A stretch of 64,000 bases of DNA from Akkermansia muciniphila. GTDB lineage: Bacteria; Verrucomicrobiota; Verrucomicrobiia; Opitutales; UBA953. Of the stretch, positions 43,558 to 52,311 are shown piece by piece (position 1 is the stretch's first letter; each line of letters opens with the position of its first letter). Below the pieces are notes generated by a model. It was not told the DNA's origin and made no database searches. It saw nothing but the letters and a program-made list of their open reading frames with translations. The translations under genes were made by a program, and so were the position numbers. The DNA lies in contig CALQLO010000004.1 in NCBI GenBank assembly GCA_943331445.1, forward strand, positions 92,527 through 156,526. The letters are read 5' to 3'.

Positions 43558-44057
43558 AAGTTGTAGTGGAGAACGATCGAGGTCTCGGACGAAGCGCCAG
43601 AGGCCTTGCTGTACTCAACGCCGAGCTGGTACTGCTTGGTCAGGTTATAAGCCAGACCGATGCTGTAACCATTGACGCCGGCTTCGCGGCTGTAACCGAC
43701 AGAACCTTCGATGTTGGAACCGAGGTCTTTGCGGATGCCGAGACCGTAGGACTCGTTAGAGCCAACGGACAGGGTGGCGTCAGCGCCGAAGGCAACGTTC
43801 TTGAAAACGTAGCCGAGGGACACGGAGTCAGCACCGTTCGCAGCGCCTGCGTTCTTGCTGTCGATGGTCGTCGAGGCGCTAACGAGGAAGTTCGAGCCAC
43901 CGATCAGGGCCGAAGCCGAGAGGGAGTAGCCCTTGCTGTCCGTGTCATAGCCGAGGCCAACGCGGTTGTAGGAGAGACCGGACGAAGCAGCAGCGCTCTG
44001 GGCAGAGGCAGCGGCAGCGAGGGTCGTGATGGTGAGGATCGGGAGGATATGCTTCAT
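43554..44057 (-). CDS. Outer-membrane beta-barrel protein, paralogue B
   Basis: 167 residues from the ATG at 44057. The signal peptide MKHILPILTITTLAAAASAQ differs at only two residues from paralogue A, and both end in YNF. The mature part has alternating Gly/Ser/aromatic strands (VGLGYDTDSKGYSLSASAL, SLGYVFKNVAFGADATLSV). The related segment YVFRNVAFATDVVL in paralogue A confirms tandem duplication. Likely a small outer-membrane barrel of unknown ligand. Confidence 0.82.
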   Translation of the reverse strand: MKHILPILTITTLAAAASAQSAAASSGLSYNRVGLGYDTDSKGYSLSASALIGGSNFLVSASTTIDSKNAGAANGADSVSLGYVFKNVAFGADATLSVGSNESYGLGIRKDLGSNIEGSVGYSREAGVNGYSIGLAYNLTKQYQLGVEYSKASGASSETSIVLHYNF

Positions 44058-44153
44058 AGCGGTGCCAGTATTGCGACAGGCTCGGTTCGAAATCAAGCAC
44101 CTTTTGCATTATTTTAATCCGACCCCTCAAACCGGTTAGTTTATCCACCTTAA

Positions 44154-44171
44154 TTCACATCCCCCTGTGAA
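44154..44171. promoter_or_regulatory. Palindrome upstream of beta-barrel paralogue B
   Basis: TTCACATCCCCCTGTGAA: perfect 6-base arms around six bases, about 100 bases upstream of the ATG at 44057. It could be an operator or a short hairpin. The half-sites point the opposite way from a CRP site, so no regulator can be named. Confidence 0.3.
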
Positions 44172-44211
44172 TAAAGCTGGGGATTATTGATAGTCAGGGC
44201 TCTTACAAAAC

Positions 44212-44272
44212 GGGATCACCCCCGGTGGGCTGAGCTAAATAGCCTACTTGGAGTGAGTACGGGTGACCTCCC
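44212..44272. ncRNA. Possible structured RNA element
   Basis: GGGATCACCC (44212-44221) pairs with GGGTGACCTCCC (44261-44272) apart from a CC bulge, and encloses a second helix GTGGGCT (44225-44231) with AGCCTAC (44241-44247). The inner helix contains a G-U wobble if transcribed on the plus strand and an A-C mismatch if on the minus strand. No Rfam family is recognised by eye. Strand and function are unresolved. Confidence 0.3.
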
Positions 44273-44420
44273 ACCCACCCAAACCCCTAAAAAGCCCTAA
44301 AATGAGCCATTAAATGCCTTTTGGCCAAAAAACCCTGTGTTTTATAATAAAACCGGCCTCCGCTCTCCTCTAGAAGGGGGATATCTGCCCGGCACCTCGC
44401 CCCCACCCCACCTGGACAAC

Positions 44421-44451
44421 AAAAAACCCGCTTGGCGAACCAGGCGGGTTT
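44421..44451 (-). terminator. Terminator of the rpmJ-rpmE transcript
   Basis: AACCCGCTTGG (44425-44435) pairs with CCAGGCGGGTT (44440-44450) around loop CGAA. On the minus strand the stem ends in TTTTTTG, a standard rho-independent signal 20 or so bases after the rpmE stop. Confidence 0.88.
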
Positions 44452-44472
44452 GGGAGCGGCCTCGGGGGCGGC

Positions 44473-44715
44473 TTACTTGCGGCGGAACTTCGAGTTGAAC
44501 TTCTCGACGCGGCCAGCGGAGTCCACGAAGCGCTTCTCGCCGGTGTAGGCGGGGTGCGAATCCATGGTGACTTCACGGCGGACGACGAAGAACTCGACGC
44601 CATCGATCAACTTAGTCTCTTTGGACTTCATGGTCGAACGGGCGGGGAACTCGCGGTTCGTGGAGACATCCACGAAGACGACGTTGTTATATTCAGGATG
44701 GCCTTCCTTCTTCAT
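44473..44715 (-). CDS. rpmE2: 50S ribosomal protein L31 type B
   Basis: 80 residues beginning MKKEGHPEYNNVVFVDVSTN and ending KFNSKFRRK. It lacks the CxxC zinc-binding cysteines, so it is the zinc-independent type B form, which elsewhere substitutes for the zinc form in zinc starvation; here it may be the only copy. It follows rpmJ by 22 bases on the minus strand, and a rho-independent terminator comes after. Confidence 0.95.
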   Translation of the reverse strand: MKKEGHPEYNNVVFVDVSTNREFPARSTMKSKETKLIDGVEFFVVRREVTMDSHPAYTGEKRFVDSAGRVEKFNSKFRRK

Positions 44716-44737
44716 AAAATAAGGTGTTTGCTAAGGG

Positions 44738-44863
44738 TTAGCCCTGACGCGCCTTGTAGCGGGGGTGCGTCTTGTTGATCACGTAGATACGGCCCTTGCG
44801 GCGAACTACTTGGCAATTCGGGTGACGCTTCTTCAGCGACTTGAGGGAGGAGGAGACTTTCAT
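44738..44863 (-). CDS. rpmJ: 50S ribosomal protein L36, zinc-free form
   Basis: 41 residues from the ATG at 44863 ([20 protein letters not shown]). The upstream extension in the same frame is not family-like. This is the longer L36 form without the zinc-binding Cys/His set (only one Cys), pairing well with the neighbouring zinc-free L31. Upstream AGGAGGAG (about 44848-44875 region on the minus strand) is partly within the coding start, so a strict ribosome-binding site is unclear. Confidence 0.92.
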   Translation of the reverse strand: MKVSSSLKSLKKRHPNCQVVRRKGRIYVINKTHPRYKARQG

Positions 44864-44979
44864 GGTCGGGAGAGCCGTTTTAGCAACGGCAGGTCGGCCA
44901 ACAAAGGTAACCCTTGGTCGACTGTCAACGGGATTTCCAAGGCTGGACGCAGTTCTCTGCATTGCCTATGTTTCTGCCC

Positions 44980-45480
44980 ATGGAAACGCGCATCCGCCCC
45001 GCCACCCAGGCCGACATCCGGGCGATTAACGCTATCTATAACCACTATGTGGGCGGAAGTACCTGCACGTGGCACCTCACCGAGGAAACCGACGAAGGCC
45101 GGGCAGCTTGGCTCAAGGCCCGCGGGCCAGCCCACCCTGCCATTGTGATCGAATCCGCAGGGCAAGTGCTCGGCTGGGGCTCGCTTTCGACCTACAATAG
45201 CCGCCAAGGCTGGTCGGGCACGGTCGAGGACTCGGTTTTCATCCACCATGCCCATCACGGCCAAGGCCTCGGCAAGAAGGTCCTCCAGGAACTCCTGCGC
45301 CTCGCGGACGCCCTCGGCCACCATTCAGTAGTCGCCCGCATCTCCGGCGAACAAGCCGCCAGCCGCCAACTTCACGCCACACTCGGCTTCGAAGAAAGCG
45401 GCATTCTGCGCGGCGTCGGACGCAAATTCGGCCAGAAACTCGATTGCGTCTACATGCTGCGCTCGCGGCCCCAGCCCTAA
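44980..45480 (+). CDS. GNAT-family N-acetyltransferase, phosphinothricin-acetyltransferase-like
   Basis: 166 residues from the ATG at 44980 (METRIRPATQADIRAINAIY); ATG 44968 is an alternative. Family features: the AINAIYNHYVGGSTCTWHL start, SVFIHHAHHGQGLGKKVLQEL (acetyl-CoA binding Q/R-x-x-G-x-G/A) and the final GFEESGILRGVGRKFGQKLDC. This pattern is that of the PAT/Bar branch, whose chromosomal members acetylate amino acids such as methionine sulfoximine or other small amines. Actual substrate is unknown. The start is divergent from rpmJ. Confidence 0.85.
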   Translation: METRIRPATQADIRAINAIYNHYVGGSTCTWHLTEETDEGRAAWLKARGPAHPAIVIESAGQVLGWGSLSTYNSRQGWSGTVEDSVFIHHAHHGQGLGKKVLQELLRLADALGHHSVVARISGEQAASRQLHATLGFEESGILRGVGRKFGQKLDCVYMLRSRPQP

Positions 45481-45482
45481 CC

Positions 45483-45511
45483 TTGACAGAGAGGGAGCGA
45501 ACCCTTTGCTC
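45483..45511 (+). promoter_or_regulatory. Weak promoter candidate for tRNA-Leu
   Basis: TTGACA (45483-45488) is a perfect -35 immediately after the acetyltransferase stop. At 17 bases spacing is TTGCTC, a poor -10, about 17 bases before the tRNA start. Confidence 0.3.
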
Positions 45512-45527
45512 ACCTATCCGCTTTAAT

Positions 45528-45612
45528 GCTCAGGTGGTGGAATGGCAGACACGCTGGATTCAGGTTCCAGTGCCCCTAAAGCGTAAGGGTTCAAGTCCCT
45601 TCCTGAGCACCA
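45528..45612 (+). tRNA. tRNA-Leu (anticodon CAG)
   Basis: Acceptor stem GCTCAGG (45528-45534) pairs with CCTGAGC (45602-45608), followed by A and encoded CCA. The D-arm GTGGAATGGCAGAC and anticodon arm CTGGA-TTCAGGT-TCCAG give anticodon CAG, reading CUG. A class II long variable arm and the T-arm AGGG-TTCAAGT-CCCT complete the fold. Confidence 0.96.
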
Positions 45613-45622
45613 AAAGCAAGAC

Positions 45623-45647
45623 ACGACCCCGGTAACCCCGGGGTCGT
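45623..45647 (+). terminator. Hairpin after tRNA-Leu
   Basis: ACGACCCCGG (45623-45632) and CCGGGGTCGT (45638-45647) form a perfect 10-bp stem with loop TAACC. No T-run follows on the plus strand, so it is a hairpin-only terminator or processing signal. Confidence 0.6.
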
Positions 45648-45813
45648 CCGTTGGCCGACCGCCGGCAGGCGTATCCACTTAACACATACACACCCACTGG
45701 GCACCCCGGCCTTAGCCCTCGGCCCACCCCCAACCCTCGCCTTTAGAGCCTTTCCCTCACGAGAACGAATATTGTGCTCGGGCCGGCCGCGGCTTAACCT
45801 TTAAGCCCCTCCG

Positions 45814-48456
45814 ATGGCGGACCTCTCGACATTACCCGACCTACTGCCCTGGCCTTTCTTGGTCTGTAGCCGTAAGGGCGAAGTCCTGTACGCGAACTCC
45901 CTCGTTGAACGCGCCACTGGTCGCAAAGTCGCCCCGGGCCTCGCGATCGACCAAATTTTCCTCGAACTGGAAAACGGCCTACCCGTCTCTACCCTACTCC
46001 ACTCGGCCGCCCGCTGGTCCGCCTGGAGCGGCATGCTGGAGCTGCGCAATAACCGCCAAGGGGAACCCATCCGCGCCTTTAAGATCATCCTTCAGCCAGA
46101 CACCCGACTAGACCGCCAAGTCTGGGTGATCTTTGCTGACGACCCTCAGGTCAACGGCGCCCCGCTCCTCACGCCGCGCTCCGGCATGAGCCTCGCCCGG
46201 ACGCTCATCGAGAACTCGCCGGACTTCATTATCTTCCGCGACATCCAAGGGCGCATCCTCCACACGAGCCGCAGCCTCGATGAATTCCTGGCCATGCCCT
46301 ACCGCGGCTTCGTCGCGGATTTGACGCTCACCGACATCCTTTCCGGACGGACCGCCGAGCAGTTCAAACAATTCGACGAGGAAGTCATCCGCACCGGCCA
46401 GCGTGTCCGTCATGCGGTCATGCATTTTGAAACGTTGGACGGACGCTCCCGCTTAGTCCGCGTGGTCCATGAGCGCATCAAGGGCGGCGGCGGCCTGCCA
46501 AACGGCTTGCTCACCTTCGCGGTCAATATCACCGAATCCGTCGACGAACATAACCGCCTACGCATCGCACTAGAAAAGGCCGAAGAAGTCGCCGCCGCCA
46601 AGTGGCAGTTCGTCGCCAACGTCACACACGAGATCCGCAACCCGATCAACGCCATCCAAGGCCTCTGCGAGACGAACCTCGAAGCCCCCAGCAGCCCTTT
46701 CCCGGACGTCCTCAAGAAAATCCAGAACTGCGCCGCGGAACTGGAGGATACGGTGCGCGACGTGCTCGACTTCTCGCGCCTCGACCGCGGCAACGTGAGT
46801 ATCGAAAGCATCCCATTCAATCCGGTACGCGCCCTCGAAGAAGTCACCGCCCAGTTCCAACACCAAGCCAGCCGTAAAGGGGTCGAACTCGCCGCCCTGT
46901 GCCGGGCCGACTCCCCGCAATCCGTGCTGGGCGATCCGATGAAGTTTCGGCGCATCCTCGCCAATCTCGTCGGGAACGCCGTCAAGTTTACGGAGAACGG
47001 CCACGTCCATGCCCATCTGGAATTCGAGGAACGTAACGGGCGACTGCGCGCCCAACTCACCATCGAGGATACAGGTATCGGCATTCCCTCCGATCGCATC
47101 GAAAGCATCTTTGAGCCGTTCACGCAGGCGGATGCCACGACCACCCGCCGTTTTGGTGGCACTGGTCTCGGCCTGACCATCGTCCGGAGTCTCACGCAGG
47201 CGATGGATGGCTACATGAAGGTGATCAGCGAAGTCGGCAAAGGCAGCTCCTTCATCGCCACGGTGATGGTCGAGCCCAACCCGGCATTCGTACCCCCGCC
47301 GCAGCCCGAAGTTTCATCGCAACGCATCCTCCTGGTCGCTGGCGATGCCGCCATTCGCACGTGGCTCAACCAATGCCTGACCTCCTGGGGTGCCACCTGT
47401 CAGGAATGCGATTCGTATGAATCCGCGGAAGCCGTCTGGGCTGCCTCCGCATCGACCTCGCACCCCTTCACCCGTGCGGTCATCGACCTGCCAGAAGATG
47501 TTAGCCCACGCCTTCCCGCCATCCCGCGCGAACAAATCATCCTCGTCACCTCATCGGAGCTGGAATTCCGCAGCCAAGCCCAACTCTTCCGCCCCGTCAC
47601 CCTGACCGCCCTCTGGGCACGCTTTAGCACCGAAAACCCTGCCGATGGCGACCCCTCGATGGCCGCCAATCGTCGGCCAGCCCAGCGATGCCTGCGCATC
47701 CTGCTCGCCGAGGATAATGAAGTGAACCGGGAAGTCGCGAGCGCCCGCCTCCGCCGGGCCGGCCATGATGTCAGCGCCACGGTCGATGGGTCCGCCGCCC
47801 TCGAGCTCTGGCGCGCCAAGGAATTCGATATCGGCATTCTCGACATCCAGATGCCCATTATTGATGGCCTAGGCGTCGCCACCGCCATTCGAGCCGAGGA
47901 AAAGTCCAGTGGCCGGCGCCGGACGGCCTTACTTGCCCTGACCGCCATGACCCAGGAACTTGACCGAGCTCGCTGCGAGGCGGCCGGTTTCGATGCTTAT
48001 CTAGCCAAACCCGTCCGAGGCGCGGAATTACTCCAAAAACTCGAACTTCTGGCCGCCAATCAGGAGGTCGCCCAAGACGCCGTCCGGGAGGACGAGTTTG
48101 CCACCCAACTGGCCTCAGCCGAAGCCGAGGAAGCCGAAGACCTCCGCTGCGCTGCCCGGGCCTTCCTTCGGCACTCGGAACAGTTTATCCAGCGACTGGG
48201 CGCGATGCAGTTAGACGCCTCCGCCGAAAACCTCAGCCGGGAAGCCCATGGCGTCAAAGGTATGCTCTCCCTCATGGGGTGTGCTAGCCTAGCCAAGTTA
48301 GCTAATACGATCGAGCGGCAACCCGCAGACCCAGGTTCCAAAGCCCGGACGGCGGAGCTCATCGACGGCTTGCGGAAACTCCGCGAGACCCTACGCTCAC
48401 GGACAGATCTGAGCCCCGATGGCCAAGCCGAAAATCAAACCCGAGATCAAGACTGA
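45814..48456 (+). CDS. Hybrid sensor histidine kinase with receiver and HPt domains
   Basis: 880 residues. Two PAS-like domains (about 5-110 and 127-245) precede a HisKA domain with the phospho-His in FVANVTHEIRNP (about 270), and a HATPase with NLVGNAVKFTENG, DTGIGIP and GGTGLGLTIV. A first receiver-like stretch (about 505-600) has lost part of the acidic pocket and the Lys (FRPVTL), so it is a pseudo-receiver. The true receiver (about 628-745) has LLAEDNEVNRE, the phospho-Asp in GILDIQMP and the Lys in AKPVRG. A C-terminal HPt has EAHGVKG (His about 811). No membrane helix, so it senses inside the cell. The 3' end overlaps clpS by 38 bases. Confidence 0.93.
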   Translation: MADLSTLPDLLPWPFLVCSRKGEVLYANSLVERATGRKVAPGLAIDQIFLELENGLPVSTLLHSAARWSAWSGMLELRNNRQGEPIRAFKIILQPDTRLDRQVWVIFADDPQVNGAPLLTPRSGMSLARTLIENSPDFIIFRDIQGRILHTSRSLDEFLAMPYRGFVADLTLTDILSGRTAEQFKQFDEEVIRTGQRVRHAVMHFETLDGRSRLVRVVHERIKGGGGLPNGLLTFAVNITESVDEHNRLRIALEKAEEVAAAKWQFVANVTHEIRNPINAIQGLCETNLEAPSSPFPDVLKKIQNCAAELEDTVRDVLDFSRLDRGNVSIESIPFNPVRALEEVTAQFQHQASRKGVELAALCRADSPQSVLGDPMKFRRILANLVGNAVKFTENGHVHAHLEFEERNGRLRAQLTIEDTGIGIPSDRIESIFEPFTQADATTTRRFGGTGLGLTIVRSLTQAMDGYMKVISEVGKGSSFIATVMVEPNPAFVPPPQPEVSSQRILLVAGDAAIRTWLNQCLTSWGATCQECDSYESAEAVWAASASTSHPFTRAVIDLPEDVSPRLPAIPREQIILVTSSELEFRSQAQLFRPVTLTALWARFSTENPADGDPSMAANRRPAQRCLRILLAEDNEVNREVASARLRRAGHDVSATVDGSAALELWRAKEFDIGILDIQMPIIDGLGVATAIRAEEKSSGRRRTALLALTAMTQELDRARCEAAGFDAYLAKPVRGAELLQKLELLAANQEVAQDAVREDEFATQLASAEAEEAEDLRCAARAFLRHSEQFIQRLGAMQLDASAENLSREAHGVKGMLSLMGCASLAKLANTIERQPADPGSKARTAELIDGLRKLRETLRSRTDLSPDGQAENQTRDQD

Positions 48457-48706
48457 GACCCTGGTCTCAGCAGCGCCGAAGTGGAACGTGGTCGTACTCA
48501 ACGATCCGATTAATTATCAGGGTTATGTCGTCGTCGCTTTCATGAGCGTACTCCGCATTAACTCCGCCGAAGCCAAGAAGCTCATGCGCGCCGTCCATGT
48601 CGACGGGCGTGCCACCGTCTGGACCGGCGATCGCGAACGCGCCGAGATGCTCGCCCTTGAACTGCAGCAGTGGCACCTCAACGCCCTCCTCGAAAAAGAT
48701 GCCTGA
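48419..48706 (+). CDS. clpS: ATP-dependent Clp protease adaptor ClpS
   Basis: 95 residues with the ClpS core WNVVVLNDPINYQGYVV and the N-degron-binding helix LRINSAEAKKLMRAVHVDG; ends QQWHLNALLEKDA. It delivers N-end-rule substrates to ClpAP, and ClpA is not in the window. Its first 38 bases overlap the 3' end of the histidine kinase in another frame, and its stop overlaps the next start (ATGCCTGA), so the genes are translationally linked. Confidence 0.94.
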   Translation: MAKPKIKPEIKTETLVSAAPKWNVVVLNDPINYQGYVVVAFMSVLRINSAEAKKLMRAVHVDGRATVWTGDRERAEMLALELQQWHLNALLEKDA

Positions 48707-49163
48707 ACTCCGCCTCAGTATGACCGCGGAAGCCCGCACGGTGCTCACGGACCTTCTGCGCCTCATCGCACCCGCGGCCGCGCGCGTGGCGGTCAATCGA
48801 GCCAACATTCCTGATACCGACGTGGAGGTCGCCGGATTCTGGACCGAAACCCTTTCCGCCCAAGCCTCCGAGGAGGCCCGCTTGCTTGCGGCCGCCTTCA
48901 CGAACGCGAAGGGCGACCCCGCGGTCGTCATCCTCAAGAACGACGCCCAAGCCCACGCTTTCCTCCGCGCGCTCTCGGCGGTACGCCTCGCCCTGCGCGA
49001 CCTCGTCTTTGCGGATATCACCGATGCCCAGCTCGAAAGTAATGACGAGTTGGACGACGACTCGCTTCCCACCGAAAAACGCCACGCGTTGGCCTGCTAC
49101 GCCTGCTTTGGACTGCTGCAGCAATCGCTGATCACGCAACTCTGCCCGGAAGCGTTCGATTGA
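48699..49163 (+). CDS. DUF2017-like protein next to clpS
   Basis: 154 residues from the ATG at 48699, overlapping the clpS stop. It is helical, with the central segment AHAFLRALSAVRLALRD matching the AEAWLRALNDLRLALG-type core of actinobacterial DUF2017 proteins, which are also encoded next to clpS. That shared neighbourhood suggests a role with ClpS or protein quality control, but no activity is known. The stop TGA overlaps the TTG start of the SulP gene. Confidence 0.75.
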   Translation: MPELRLSMTAEARTVLTDLLRLIAPAAARVAVNRANIPDTDVEVAGFWTETLSAQASEEARLLAAAFTNAKGDPAVVILKNDAQAHAFLRALSAVRLALRDLVFADITDAQLESNDELDDDSLPTEKRHALACYACFGLLQQSLITQLCPEAFD

Positions 49164-51073
49164 GCGAGAAATCGATTGAAGCCCCCGCCCCACTGGCCAA
49201 CAAACGGGACGTGCTCAGCGGCTTACTCAGTTTCCTTTCCACGCTCCGCTCTTTCGGTCGCCAGGTAATCGCCCTGCCCCGCCCCCGGCTCTTCCCCATC
49301 GGCGGAGTCATCCGAACGATGGATAGTAAATCGTTCAAGGCCGATACCGTCGCTGGGCTCAACGTCGCCCTGCTCGCCTTCCCAATGTCGATGGCCTTTG
49401 CCATGAAGGCCGGCCTGCCCATCTGGTGCGGACTCGTCGGGTGCGGCGTCGCCGCCGCAGTGGCCCCGCTCTTTAGCGGATCCGCCAATCTTTCGGCCGG
49501 ACCGACCAACGCCTCCGCCGCGCTGCTGTTGGGGTCCTTCGCGACCCTGGGAGCCATTACCCCGGAGCTGCGCGCCTCCGCCCTACCGACGCTGGTGCTT
49601 ATGGCGGGATTCTTCCTGCTGCTCACCTCATGGCTGCGTCTGAGCGGCTTCGCCGACTTCGTCCCGCGCACAGTCATCTCTGCTTACATCGCCGCGGCCG
49701 CCCTGCGCGTCATCGCCCTGCAACTCCCCACCGTCGTTCGCATGGGCGAGGACTACGTGGCGAGTAGCTTGCCTGAGGTGCTCTGGGATATCGTAAAGAT
49801 GGGGAAAGCACTCATCACAAATCCTGACCTCGGCCTGGCCATCATCACCGCCATCACGTATTTCCTCCTCCGCCCAAAATACGGAGCAGGCAAAGCGATT
49901 CTCGGCTCCGTCGTCCTTGCGACCTTCGGGGCAATCCTCGCCCAGAACGTCGCCGCCAACCAAGGCGGCCGGGGAGATTTGGTGCGCTATGTCGGCGACG
50001 CCGCCAAAGCCGCCTCCGCCTTACACCTGCCGGACTTCTCCGCCAAGACGCTCTCAACGCTCTTCTCCCCGGCGCTAGCCCTCGCGGTGCTCGTTGTGAT
50101 CGAAGGCACTGCCAATGCCCGTGCCTCGGCTCTCAAGACCGGACGCCCGTCCGATCTCCATCAGGAAGTCTTTGGCCTCGGCATGGCGAATGTCGCCTGC
50201 GCCTTCACCGGCGGGATGGCCGCCTCCGGCTCCATCAGTCGCTCCGCGCTTAATGTCGCCAGCGGTGCGCGCACCGCACTGGCTTCCGTGCTCTGCGGTG
50301 CCTTCATCCTCGCAGCACTTTTTATCGCCCGGCCAGTCGTCGCCCTCGTCCCGCTCTCGACCCTCGCGATACTCGTCATCCTAGCGGAAATCGAGTTGGC
50401 GAACTTCTCGGCGATTAAACTTATCCTGAAATCCAGCGCCCAGGATCGTACGGTCTTCCTCGCCACCTTTGCCACGGCCCTCCTCGCACCGCTCGATGTG
50501 GCGATCTTCTTCGGCACTGCCGTCGCCGTGGCCTTCTACCTTCGGCAGACCTCGCAACCTGAAGTGGTGGAATACGATTTCTCCGAGACGGGCGAATTGC
50601 GTGAGCGCCCCAAAGGTCAGGCTTCCACCGGCATCTCAATTCTGCACGTGGAGGGCAGTTTGCACTTCGGCGCCACCCAAGCCTTCCACGAACACCTCCG
50701 CCGCGCCTCGGCCGACCCGAATCTCAAGGTGCTCGTGCTGAAGTTCCGTGAAGCCCACCACTTGGATGCGAATGGGGTCCTTCTTCTGCGTGATCTCGCC
50801 GACACCCTGAAATCGGATGGCCGACACCTGATCCTTTGCGAAGCCAAGCCCTCCACGATGACAATCATCGTCAATGCCGGCCTCGATCAAGCCGTGGGCC
50901 TCGAAAATGTCATCCCCTGGGATGAGACGAACCCCACCGCAGCCCTCGCCAAAGCCGTGCGCCGCGCCCGGGAACTCGCCGGCGGCGGTGAGGCCGTCCT
51001 GCGCATCGTCACCGCCCCGCACCCCGACCTCCCCCCGCCGGCATCCGCCTCGGGTGAAGATTGGCAGATTTAG
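49160..51073 (+). CDS. SulP-family anion transporter with STAS domain
   Basis: 637 residues if started at the TTG at 49160, overlapping the previous stop; an ATG at 49319 (MDSKSFKADTVAGLNVALLA) may be the true start, since the first 53 residues are not conserved SulP sequence. About 11-14 helices follow (DTVAGLNVALLAFPMSMAFA is the standard opening), then a C-terminal STAS domain from about residue 490 (ISILHVEGSLHFGA, LVLKFREAHHLDANGVLLL). Members move sulfate, bicarbonate or other anions; substrate not determined. No carbonic anhydrase neighbour. Confidence 0.9.
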   Translation: MSEKSIEAPAPLANKRDVLSGLLSFLSTLRSFGRQVIALPRPRLFPIGGVIRTMDSKSFKADTVAGLNVALLAFPMSMAFAMKAGLPIWCGLVGCGVAAAVAPLFSGSANLSAGPTNASAALLLGSFATLGAITPELRASALPTLVLMAGFFLLLTSWLRLSGFADFVPRTVISAYIAAAALRVIALQLPTVVRMGEDYVASSLPEVLWDIVKMGKALITNPDLGLAIITAITYFLLRPKYGAGKAILGSVVLATFGAILAQNVAANQGGRGDLVRYVGDAAKAASALHLPDFSAKTLSTLFSPALALAVLVVIEGTANARASALKTGRPSDLHQEVFGLGMANVACAFTGGMAASGSISRSALNVASGARTALASVLCGAFILAALFIARPVVALVPLSTLAILVILAEIELANFSAIKLILKSSAQDRTVFLATFATALLAPLDVAIFFGTAVAVAFYLRQTSQPEVVEYDFSETGELRERPKGQASTGISILHVEGSLHFGATQAFHEHLRRASADPNLKVLVLKFREAHHLDANGVLLLRDLADTLKSDGRHLILCEAKPSTMTIIVNAGLDQAVGLENVIPWDETNPTAALAKAVRRARELAGGGEAVLRIVTAPHPDLPPPASASGEDWQI

Positions 51074-51216
51074 TCATCCCCCGCCGTTTTTCGGGCAAGC
51101 CACGCCAGGGGCCGCCGCTTTTACGGCGGTTTCTGAATTATGGCTTGAAGCCCGCCCTCCGACTCCCCCTTTTGGGTTAGTCTGTTCGAAAAAACGCCAC
51201 CCCCTTCCCAAGCACC

Positions 51217-52290
51217 ATGAGCCACTACAGCGAAATCCAAAAGCACCTCGGCACCGAAGCCGAAAACCTCCTCGGGTTCAATAACCCGAAGATCAAGAAG
51301 GAGCAGATCCACTCCCCTCGCGCGGACTGGGTCGATCACGCCTTCTCGGCCTCGGACCGCAACAACCGCGTCCTGGCCAACCTCCAGCGCCTCTATGGCT
51401 CCGGCCGCCTCGCCAACACGGGCTACGTCTCGATCCTCCCGGTCGACCAGGGTATCGAACACTCCGCCGGCGCCTCCTTCGCCAAGAACCCGATCTACTT
51501 CGACGGTGAGAACATCGTGAAACTCGCCATCGAAGGCGGTTGCAACGCGGTCTGCTCCACCTTCGGCGTCCTCAGCAGCGTCTCCCGCCGCTACGCGCAC
51601 AAGATTCCGTTCATGGTGAAGATCAACCACAACCAGTTACTCACCTACCCCAACGTCGGTGACCAGGTGATGTACGGCACCCTGAAGCAGGCCGCCGACA
51701 TGGGCTGTGCCGCCGTCGGTGCGACCATCTACTTCGGCTCCGCCGAGACCAACCGCCAGATCATCGAAGTCTCCCACGCCTTCCAGCAGGCCCACGAGCT
51801 CGGCATGGCCACCGTCCTCTGGTGCTACACCCGCAACAACGCCTTCAAGACGAAGGAGAAGGATTTCCACGTGTCCGCCGACCTTACCGGCCAGGCCAAC
51901 CACCTCGGCGTCACGATCTGCGCTGACATCATCAAGCAGAAGCTTCCGGAAAATAACGGCGGCTACCTCGCCATCCAGGCCACCGAGTCCTCGTACGGTA
52001 AGATCGACAAGCGCATGTATACCGACCTCGCCTCCGACCATCCGATCGACCTCACCCGCTACCAGGTCGCCAATTGCTACATGGGCCGCATCGGCCTGAT
52101 CAACTCCGGCGGCCCCTCGGGCAACAACGACTTCGCCGAAGCCGTCAAGACCGCCGTCATTAACAAGCGCGCCGGTGGCCAGGGACTCATCTCGGGTCGT
52201 AAGGCCTTCCAGCGTCCAATCGAAGAAGGCGCGAAGCTCCTGCACACGATTCAGGACGTCTACCTCACGAAGGAAGTCACGATCGCCTAA
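51217..52290 (+). CDS. fbaB: Class I fructose-bisphosphate aldolase (FbaB/DhnA type)
   Basis: 357 residues. Landmarks include [40 protein letters not shown] and the phosphate-binding GRKAFQRP end. Its similarity is to the DhnA-type class I aldolases using a Schiff-base lysine, rather than zinc enzymes. It cleaves fructose 1,6-bisphosphate, completing the glycolytic set with gap, pgk and tpiA. Codon use is extremely biased to C-ending codons, as in gap, implying high expression. A strong terminator follows. Confidence 0.95.
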   Translation: MSHYSEIQKHLGTEAENLLGFNNPKIKKEQIHSPRADWVDHAFSASDRNNRVLANLQRLYGSGRLANTGYVSILPVDQGIEHSAGASFAKNPIYFDGENIVKLAIEGGCNAVCSTFGVLSSVSRRYAHKIPFMVKINHNQLLTYPNVGDQVMYGTLKQAADMGCAAVGATIYFGSAETNRQIIEVSHAFQQAHELGMATVLWCYTRNNAFKTKEKDFHVSADLTGQANHLGVTICADIIKQKLPENNGGYLAIQATESSYGKIDKRMYTDLASDHPIDLTRYQVANCYMGRIGLINSGGPSGNNDFAEAVKTAVINKRAGGQGLISGRKAFQRPIEEGAKLLHTIQDVYLTKEVTIA

Positions 52291-52311
52291 GGCGACCGTC
52301 ATCTCCCGACC

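Larger units (their letters stand above)
44058..44420. other. Long non-coding region between beta-barrel B and rpmE
   Basis: About 363 bases with no coding frame of quality. It holds a palindrome TTCACA-N6-TGTGAA (44154-44171), a possible structured RNA (44212-44272) and AT-rich stretches around 44290-44350. The promoter of beta-barrel B (minus strand) must be here. Nothing else is recognised. Confidence 0.6.

Noticed and set aside
44154..44171. CRP-like site upstream of beta-barrel B
   Set aside because: The half-sites are TCACA-N6-TGTGA, the reverse of the CRP arrangement TGTGA-N6-TCACA.
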